64,000 nucleotides of DNA from Microbacterium suaedae (lineage in GTDB: Bacteria > Actinomycetota > Actinomycetes > Actinomycetales > Microbacteriaceae), in NCBI RefSeq assembly GCF_003254645.1, contig NZ_PNFD01000004.1, forward strand, positions 300,804 through 364,803, read 5' to 3'. The notes beneath the pieces are model-generated. The model was not told where the DNA came from. It was given only the letters and a program-made list of their open reading frames with translations, and searched no databases. Within the stretch, counting starts at the first letter, position 1, and the number at the start of each line of letters is the position of its first letter. Below are positions 57,902-64,000 of the stretch, piece after piece. Made by a program: the position numbers and the translations under genes.

Positions 57902-58244
57902 CCTGTACCGAGAACTCTTCGTTTCTCTGGGCGCGCGAGACGACATTGCGGCGGTGCGCTTCGCACAAGGCGAGATCGATGTACGCCCCGAGCCGCAGAC
58001 TTACGAATCAGGCCGACCCGCGCCTGAAGTGCTCACGCTATCCATCCCCAGAGCACCGTTCGAGAGAGCGTACAAGGAACTGCGCGAGGGTGCTGAACTC
58101 GCGGGCACTGTGCTCCCTTCGGACATCCCCGAGCTCGCCGCCTTCGCGCTATTCCACGTCCACGTCGAGGAGACCATCAACTCGCTGAACGAGCCCGGTC
58201 CCAACGGGTTCAAGTACACGCAAAACGGGTTTGAACCGTACTGA
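57894..58244 (+). CDS. Small acidic protein, possible immunity partner
   Basis: A 116-residue protein starting at ATG 57894, nine bases after the stop of the shifted frame of the upstream gene (an in-frame ATG at 57879 is the alternative). It is acidic and soluble (MNDLYRELFVSLGARDDIAA, EGAELAGTVLPSDIPELAAF), without signal peptide or membrane helix. Its size, charge and position directly after a small secreted protein fit an immunity protein. No family is recognised and the role is inference. A good terminator follows. Confidence 0.6.
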   Translation: MNDLYRELFVSLGARDDIAAVRFAQGEIDVRPEPQTYESGRPAPEVLTLSIPRAPFERAYKELREGAELAGTVLPSDIPELAAFALFHVHVEETINSLNEPGPNGFKYTQNGFEPY

Positions 58245-58270
58245 CCGCCCTACGCCGACTTGCGTGCGTG

Positions 58271-58317
58271 AAGCCCCCTGCAGGCCGCTCGGTTAGAGCA
58301 GCTCGCAGGGGGCTTTT
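58271..58317. terminator. Bidirectional rho-independent terminator
   Basis: AAGCCCCCTGC and GCAGGGGGCTT form a perfect 11-bp stem closing a 23-base loop, followed by TT and CGT on the plus strand. On the minus strand the stem is followed by CACG. It serves the small acidic gene and the convergent nrdF. Confidence 0.8.
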
Positions 58318-58350
58318 CGTCATCACTCTTGTGCGTCTAACCAGGACTGA

Positions 58351-59358
<1,008 letters not shown>

Positions 59359-61521
59359 TCACAGCGTGCAGCTGACGCAGCCCTCCACCTCGGTGCCCTC
59401 GAGGGCCATCTGGCGGAGTCGGATGTAGTAGATCGTCTTGATGCCCTTGCGCCATGCGTAGATCTGGGCGCGGTTGATGTCGCGCGTCGTCGCCGTGTCG
59501 GGGAAGAACAGCGTGAGCGAGAGGCCCTGGTCGACGTGCTGCGTCGCCGCCGCATAGGTGTCGATGACCTTCTCGTAGCCGATCTCGTACGCGTCCTGGT
59601 AGTACTCGAGGTTGTCGTTCGACATGAACGGCGCCGGGTAGTAGACGCGACCGAGCTTGCCTTCCTTGCGGATCTCGATCTTCGACGCGATCGGGTGGAT
59701 CGAGCTCGTCGAGTTGTTGATGTACGAGATGGATCCGGTCGGCGGCACCGCCTGCAGGTTCTGGTTGTAGAGACCGTGCGCCTGGACCTGCTCCTTCAGC
59801 TCGACCCAGTCGGCCTGCGTGGGAATGCTGTGCCCGGCGAAGAGCTCCTGCACGCGCGCCGTCTCGGGCACCCACTCGCGCTCGATGTACTTGTCGAAGA
59901 ACTCACCCGATGCGTACGTCGAGTTCTCGAAGCCCTCGAACGTCTCACCACGCTCCCGCGCGATCGCGTTCGAAGCGCGCAGCGCGTGGAACAGCACCGT
60001 GTAGAAGTAGATGTTCGTGAAGTCGATGCCCTCTTCGGAGCCGTAGTAGATGCGCTCACGGGACAGGTAGCCGTGCAGGTTCATCTGCCCGAGACCGATC
60101 GCGTGCGACTTGTCGTTGCCGTCCTCGATCGACCGGACCGACTCGATGTGGCTCTGGTCGCTGACGGCCGTGAGTGCGCGGATCGAGGTCTCGACCGTGC
60201 GGCCGAAGTCGGGCGAATCCATCGCGAGGGCGATGTTGAGCGACCCGAGGTTGCAGCTGATGTCCTTGCCGATCTGGTCGTACGACAGATCGGTGTTGAG
60301 CGTGGTCGGGGTGTTGACCTGCAGGATCTCGCTGCAGAGGTTCGACATGTTGATGCGGCCGGCGATGGGATTCGCCTCGTTGACCGTGTCCTCGAACATC
60401 ACGTACGGGTAGCCCGACTCGAACTGGATCTCGGCCACCGTCTGGAAGAACTGACGCGCGTTGATCTTCGTCTTCTTGATGCGGGGGTCGTCGACCATCT
60501 CGCGGTACTTCTCGGTGACCGAGATGTCGCCGAAGGGCACGCCGTAGACGCGCTCGACGTCGTACGGCGAGAAGAGGTACATGTCCTCGTCGTTCTTCGC
60601 GAGCTCGAACGTGATGTCGGGCACGACGACGCCGAGCGACAGCGTCTTGATGCGGATCTTCTCGTCGGCATTCTCGCGCTTGGTGTCGAGGAACCGCATG
60701 ATGTCGGGGTGGTGCGCGTTGAGGTACACCGCTCCCGCGCCCTGGCGGGCACCGAGCTGGTTCGCGTAGCTGAACGAGTCTTCCAGCAGCTTCATGACGG
60801 GCAGGATGCCGCTGGACTGGTTCTCGATCTGCTTGATCGGCGCACCGGACTCGCGAACGTTCGACAGGAGGAGCGCGACGCCGCCGCCGCGCTTCGACAG
60901 CTGCAGCGCGGAGTTGATGCCGCGCGCGATCGACTCCATGTTGTCTTCGATGCGCAGGAGGAAACAGCTGACGAGCTCGCCGCGCTGCGCCTTGCCTGCG
61001 TTGAGGAACGTCGGCGTCGCCGGCTGGAACCGCCCGGAGAGGATCTCGTCCACGAGCTTCCACGCGAGGTCCTCGTCGCCGTCAGCGAGCGCAAGGGCCG
61101 TCATGACGACACGATCCTCGAAGCGCTCGAGGTAGCGCTTGCCGTCGAACGTCTTCAGCGTGTAGCTCGTGTAGTACTTGAACGCCCCAAGGAAGGTCTC
61201 GAAGCGGAACTTCTTGCCGTAGGCGAAGTCGTTGAGCCGCTCGACGAAGGAGAAGTCATACTTCTCGATGACGGCTCCCTCGTAGTACTCCTTGTCGACG
61301 AGGTAGTCGAGACGCTCGCGCAGGGAGTGGAAGAAAACCGTGTTCTGGTTGACGTGCTGCAGGAAGTACTCGCGCGCAGCGCGCTTGTCGGCCTCGAACT
61401 GGATGTTGCCGTCGGCGTCGTACAGGTTCAGCATCGCGTTGAGGGAGTGATAGTCCAGCCCCTCGAACGCAGGGTTGTGCTTGTAGTCGAGCTGCTGCGT
61501 GCTCACTGCTGCTTCCACCAT
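59359..61521 (-). CDS. nrdE: Class Ib ribonucleotide reductase alpha subunit NrdE
   Basis: A 720-residue catalytic subunit. Active-site Cys residues: [22 protein letters not shown] with the radical Cys-Glu pair, and the C-terminal pair CVSCTL. The finger loop is [20 protein letters not shown]. It reduces ribonucleoside diphosphates using electrons from NrdH. ATG 61521 is used; GTG at 61506 (overlapping the nrdI stop as GTGA) is an equally reasonable start. The ATP-cone of class Ia enzymes is missing, as expected. Confidence 0.97.
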   Translation of the reverse strand: MVEAAVSTQQLDYKHNPAFEGLDYHSLNAMLNLYDADGNIQFEADKRAAREYFLQHVNQNTVFFHSLRERLDYLVDKEYYEGAVIEKYDFSFVERLNDFAYGKKFRFETFLGAFKYYTSYTLKTFDGKRYLERFEDRVVMTALALADGDEDLAWKLVDEILSGRFQPATPTFLNAGKAQRGELVSCFLLRIEDNMESIARGINSALQLSKRGGGVALLLSNVRESGAPIKQIENQSSGILPVMKLLEDSFSYANQLGARQGAGAVYLNAHHPDIMRFLDTKRENADEKIRIKTLSLGVVVPDITFELAKNDEDMYLFSPYDVERVYGVPFGDISVTEKYREMVDDPRIKKTKINARQFFQTVAEIQFESGYPYVMFEDTVNEANPIAGRINMSNLCSEILQVNTPTTLNTDLSYDQIGKDISCNLGSLNIALAMDSPDFGRTVETSIRALTAVSDQSHIESVRSIEDGNDKSHAIGLGQMNLHGYLSRERIYYGSEEGIDFTNIYFYTVLFHALRASNAIARERGETFEGFENSTYASGEFFDKYIEREWVPETARVQELFAGHSIPTQADWVELKEQVQAHGLYNQNLQAVPPTGSISYINNSTSSIHPIASKIEIRKEGKLGRVYYPAPFMSNDNLEYYQDAYEIGYEKVIDTYAAATQHVDQGLSLTLFFPDTATTRDINRAQIYAWRKGIKTIYYIRLRQMALEGTEVEGCVSCTL

Positions 61522-61988
61522 GTTTCCAATCCGTCGCTGACGCGATTCACGTCGTCCGGTGTGCCGAAGAGCTCAACCCGATCCAAGTGCGGCACCCGGC
61601 ACTTGCGGCTGATGATGTCTCCCGCGATGCAGTAGGCATCGCCGAAGTTGGTGTTTCCCGTGGAGATCACTCCGCGGATCCACCGTCTGTTTCGTTCGTC
61701 ATTGAGGAAGCGGATGACCTGTTTGGGTACCGCCCCCTCACCGTTTCCTCCGCCGTAGGTGGGCACGACGAGCACGAACGGCTCGTCGACCTCGAGCGGC
61801 TCCTCGCGACGGTGCAGAGGAATCCGCAGGGCCTTCAGCCCCAGCTTCTCGACGAATCGTGCGGTGTTCCCCGACACGCTCGAGAAGTAGACCAACAGCG
61901 GCGCCGCGGCCCCCCGCTCTCGCGACGAACCCGCCGAAGCGGGCCCCTCGAACGCGGGCGAGCAGAAGGTCGCTGTCGCGGTGGTCAT
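61503..61988 (-). CDS. nrdI: Flavodoxin-like NrdI
   Basis: A 161-residue protein; the NrdI core begins at [19 protein letters not shown] (FMN phosphate loop) and includes [20 protein letters not shown] and [19 protein letters not shown]. It supplies oxidant for assembling the Mn2-tyrosyl radical in NrdF. The first ~30 residues are a variable, probably disordered extension. ATG 61988 has GAGGAGAG upstream. It overlaps nrdE and follows nrdH by 34 bases. Confidence 0.96.
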   Translation of the reverse strand: MTTATATFCSPAFEGPASAGSSRERGAAAPLLVYFSSVSGNTARFVEKLGLKALRIPLHRREEPLEVDEPFVLVVPTYGGGNGEGAVPKQVIRFLNDERNRRWIRGVISTGNTNFGDAYCIAGDIISRKCRVPHLDRVELFGTPDDVNRVSDGLETWWKQQ

Positions 61989-62022
61989 GAGCCTCTCCTC
62001 CCCTGCCGCGCCAGCGACCGAA

Positions 62023-62256
62023 TCACGCCAGGCGCGACGCGAGCTCGTCGATCTTGTCGGGGCGGAACCCCGACCAGTGGTCCTCGTCGGCGACGACGAC
62101 GGGCGCCTGCATGTAGCCAAGGGACTTGACCTGCTCGAGTGCGTCGGCGTCCTGCGAGACGTCGGTCACCTGATACTCGATGCCCTTTGCATCCAGCGCG
62201 CGGTACGTCGCGTTGCACTGCACGCACGCCGGCTTGCTGTAAACCGTGATCGCCAT
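62023..62256 (-). CDS. nrdH: Glutaredoxin-like NrdH
   Basis: A 77-residue redoxin with active site [14 protein letters not shown] (CVQC) and the [13 protein letters not shown]-terminal motif that distinguishes NrdH from glutaredoxins. It delivers electrons from thioredoxin reductase to NrdE. AGGAGG lies eight bases before the ATG. First gene of nrdHIEF. Confidence 0.97.
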   Translation of the reverse strand: MAITVYSKPACVQCNATYRALDAKGIEYQVTDVSQDADALEQVKSLGYMQAPVVVADEDHWSGFRPDKIDELASRLA

Positions 62257-62310
62257 GAGATCCCTCCTGAGCCAGTGTCGTCTCCGGCGGCGTACCGCCG
62301 GGACCTCAAT

Positions 62311-62351
62311 ACTACATATAGGTGCCTCCCCTTGGGGTGACCACAAGGGGT
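62311..62351 (-). promoter_or_regulatory. nrd control region (NrdR-box-like)
   Basis: ACTACATATAGG (62311-62322) resembles one NrdR box, and the inverted repeat CCCCTTG/CAAGGGG (62329-62351) lies one to two helical turns upstream, where a second box would be. Further upstream TCGTCCACA (62392) and TTTTCCACA (62493) each differ by one base from DnaA boxes. The region 62257-62617 has no other gene. Confidence 0.5.
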
Positions 62352-62617
62352 AGTAGTTACACCCCTGTCATTTTCCACCGTTCTCCACCGCTCGTCCACA
62401 GGTTCATGCACCGATTCATGCACAGGCCGGAGGGCACATGACACCCTCGCGTTCGGCGAGATCGCGCGCCTCGCACGCTCTGCCGAGTCTGGTTTTCCAC
62501 AGGACCGACGCTACGAGGGACCCCCGACAAACGAAGGCTGAGAATCAGCGAATCCGGCGTGTCGTCGGAGCCTCGGCGCGTCGCCCTCGCGGAGCACGGC
62601 GGCCTAGGCTGAACCGC

Positions 62618-63778
62618 ATGCCAGCCGATTTCGATCCCGCCCTGCACCTCCCCGATGACCTCCTCGAGCGGATCCGCGTTCGCGCCGCCGGCGTCGACAG
62701 CGGGAACGCGTTCCCGCATGAGGATCTCGCCGAGCTCACAGAAGCGGGCTATCTGCGGATCCTCGTTCCCGTCGATCGCGGCGGGGCTGGCCTCTCGCTC
62801 GCGCAGGCCTCGCTCTTGCAGCAACGACTTGCCGCCGCGGCACCTGCGACCGCCCTCGCGGTCAATATGCACCTCGTGTGGACAGCGGTCGCGAAGATCC
62901 TCTCCGACCGCGGAGACAGCGCCCTGGCGTTCGTGCAGGAGGGCGCCGCCCGCGGCGAGATCTACGCTTTCGGGATCAGCGAGGCGGGCAACGACCTCGT
63001 GCTGTTCGACAGCGACACCGATGCCTCTCCTGCACCTGACGGCGGTTACGTCTTCACGGGCACGAAGATCTTCACGTCTCTCGCCCCCGTCTGGACCTCA
63101 CTCGGCGTGCATGGCCGAGACGATTCCGATCCGGACCGCCCTCAGATCGTGTTCGCGTTCGTTTCACGAGACGAGAGCGTGGTCACGCGCGACGACTGGG
63201 ACACCCTTGGCATGCGCGGCACGCAGAGCCGCACGACAGAGCTTCACGGCGCACGAGCCGCGAGGAGCCGTGTCGTGCGCGAGATCGACCCGGAAAACGG
63301 CCCCGACCCACTGCAGTTCGCCATCTTCGCGGCTTTCGAGCTGCTCATCGCCTCCGTCTACACGGGGATCGCTCGGCGCGGAATCGAGCTGGCGGCCTCC
63401 GCCGTGACGGGGCGCGTCTCGAGAAAGACCGGAGAGCCGCGCAGCGAGGACCCTGTCGTGCGTGCACGCATCGGCGATCTGTCGATCGCGTTCGACGGCC
63501 TCACCCTCGAGCTCCGGGCTCTCACTGGGGATCTCGACACGCTCGTCGATCACGGCGCGGGGTGGTTCCCCCTGTTGTCGGGGATGAAGCACCGCGCCGT
63601 CACGACGGCGCAGCGCATCGTCGATGACGCCGCAGTCTCCGCCGGAGGCAGCGCATTCCGCAACGCGCACGAGCTCGCGCGTCTCGTGCGAGACGTGCGA
63701 GCCGGAACCTTTCATCCCTCGTCGCCCGATTCGGCCCGCCAGGCCGCGGCTGCGGCTTGGCTCGGCGCGCAGGGGTGA
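62618..63778 (+). CDS. Acyl-CoA dehydrogenase
   Basis: A 386-residue flavoenzyme. N-terminal helical domain FPHEDLAELTEAGYLRILVP, middle beta domain with GISEAGNDL, GYVFTGTKIFTSLAPV and WDTLGMRGTQSRTTEL, C-terminal helices with AQRIVDDAAVSAGGSAFRN. The catalytic Glu of short-chain enzymes is not evident, so a role in desulfurisation-type or monooxygenase-like reactions is also possible. ATG 62618; TAGGCT lies nine bases upstream, suggesting a nearly leaderless mRNA. Single gene, convergent with the rRNA operon. Confidence 0.88.
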   Translation: MPADFDPALHLPDDLLERIRVRAAGVDSGNAFPHEDLAELTEAGYLRILVPVDRGGAGLSLAQASLLQQRLAAAAPATALAVNMHLVWTAVAKILSDRGDSALAFVQEGAARGEIYAFGISEAGNDLVLFDSDTDASPAPDGGYVFTGTKIFTSLAPVWTSLGVHGRDDSDPDRPQIVFAFVSRDESVVTRDDWDTLGMRGTQSRTTELHGARAARSRVVREIDPENGPDPLQFAIFAAFELLIASVYTGIARRGIELAASAVTGRVSRKTGEPRSEDPVVRARIGDLSIAFDGLTLELRALTGDLDTLVDHGAGWFPLLSGMKHRAVTTAQRIVDDAAVSAGGSAFRNAHELARLVRDVRAGTFHPSSPDSARQAAAAAWLGAQG

Positions 63779-63850
63779 CGTCGCGCGTCTCTGCGCGCCA
63801 GCGCGGAGTCGGGCGGCGGCACCTCTGCGCCTCCCCGCAGGCACGAAAAC

Positions 63851-63876
63851 GGGGCCATCCGCAGACGGATGGCCCC
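63851..63876 (-). terminator. Distal rRNA-operon terminator
   Basis: GGGGCCATCCG and CGGATGGCCCC form a perfect 11-bp stem with a CAGA loop; on the minus strand GTTTTCG follows. Second of two tandem hairpins after the 5S gene; it also can stop the acyl-CoA dehydrogenase transcript. Confidence 0.8.
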
Positions 63877-63887
63877 GTAACGCACGA

Positions 63888-63915
63888 AAGGGCCGCCCAA
63901 CAATGGGCGACCCTT
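63888..63915 (-). terminator. Proximal rRNA-operon terminator
   Basis: AAGGGCCGCCCA pairs with TGGGCGACCCTT (one mismatch) around an ACAA loop, with TTTCG following on the minus strand, 14 bases after the 5S 3' end. Confidence 0.8.
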
Positions 63916-63928
63916 CCGTCTAAGTAAA

Positions 63929-64000
63929 GTCCGGCGGCGACCTACTCTCCCACACCGTCCCCGGTGCAGTACCATCGGCGCTGAGAGGCTTAGCTTCCGG
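63929..64000 (-). rRNA. rrf: 5S ribosomal RNA, 3' part
   Basis: On the minus strand the stretch starts CCGGAAGCTAAGCCTCTCAG and continues with GGTACTGCACCGGGGAC and GTGGGAGAGTAGGTCGCCGC, the conserved 3' two-thirds of bacterial 5S rRNA. The 5' ~45 bases lie beyond the window. It marks the end of an rRNA operon running leftward. Confidence 0.96.

Overview
The window is a stretch of high-GC (roughly 70%) actinobacterial chromosome. Several features point to a Microbacteriaceae/Microbacterium-like member of the Micrococcales: a class Ib ribonucleotide reductase set nrdHIEF, an actinobacterial-type inositol (iol) cluster with a Cgl0159-like aldolase, a long GapB-type glyceraldehyde-3-phosphate dehydrogenase, TAnnnT -10 boxes very close to start codons, and a cell-wall sorting signal of variant LSSTG type. 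Genus assignment is inference. No phage, IS element or CRISPR array is visible. The right edge cuts into a 5S rRNA gene.

Bases 1-5.7 kb hold a LacI regulator, a membrane-anchored lytic transglycosylase, small membrane proteins, an aldo/keto reductase and a PiT phosphate permease. Bases 5.9-11.0 kb are a TPP-riboswitch-controlled thiamine operon (thiC-thiO-thiS-thiG-thiF/rhodanese). Bases 11.1-13.9 kb are a tightly overlapping pantothenate operon (Rossmann/DUF2520 gene-panC-panD-panB). Bases 14.1-17.1 kb hold a TetR-EamA-hydrolase operon and a MarR gene, with a striking regulatory and possible sRNA region between them. PEP carboxylase, an alanine/glycine symporter, an MFS/AraC pair and tRNA-Arg(ACG) follow.

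Bases 24.8-27.4 kb contain an unusual ATPase-LuxR fusion regulator divergent from a glutathione-independent formaldehyde dehydrogenase. Bases 27.6-40.8 kb are an inositol/polyol catabolic locus. One unit is a sugar ABC transporter with a Gfo/Idh dehydrogenase. The other is iolC-aldolase-iolA-iolD-iolE-iolG-hyi. A divergent GntR regulator sits at the head, and iolB is missing. GapB, an orphan ParA/MinD-like ATPase, a Ski2-type helicase, YigZ and a hydrolase follow.

Bases 48.5-51.1 kb are a persulfide/sulfane-sulfur operon: thioredoxin, CoA-disulfide-reductase-rhodanese fusion, CsoR-family sensor lacking the copper-binding His, and a 54-residue Cys-rich protein, behind a perfect CsoR/CstR-type operator. 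Bases 51.3-56.9 kb encode a 1,868-residue cell-wall-anchored repeat protein with a three-module super-repeat. Beside it is a compositionally different stretch with a secreted protein whose frame appears broken and a small partner gene. Then come nrdHIEF, an acyl-CoA dehydrogenase and the end of an rRNA operon with two terminators.

The most unusual non-coding signal is a dispersed family of long intergenic palindromes: three near-identical copies near 3.1, 27.5 and 46.6 kb, and a diverged relative at 46.8 kb. A separate perfect 23-bp-arm palindrome lies at 47.6 kb.
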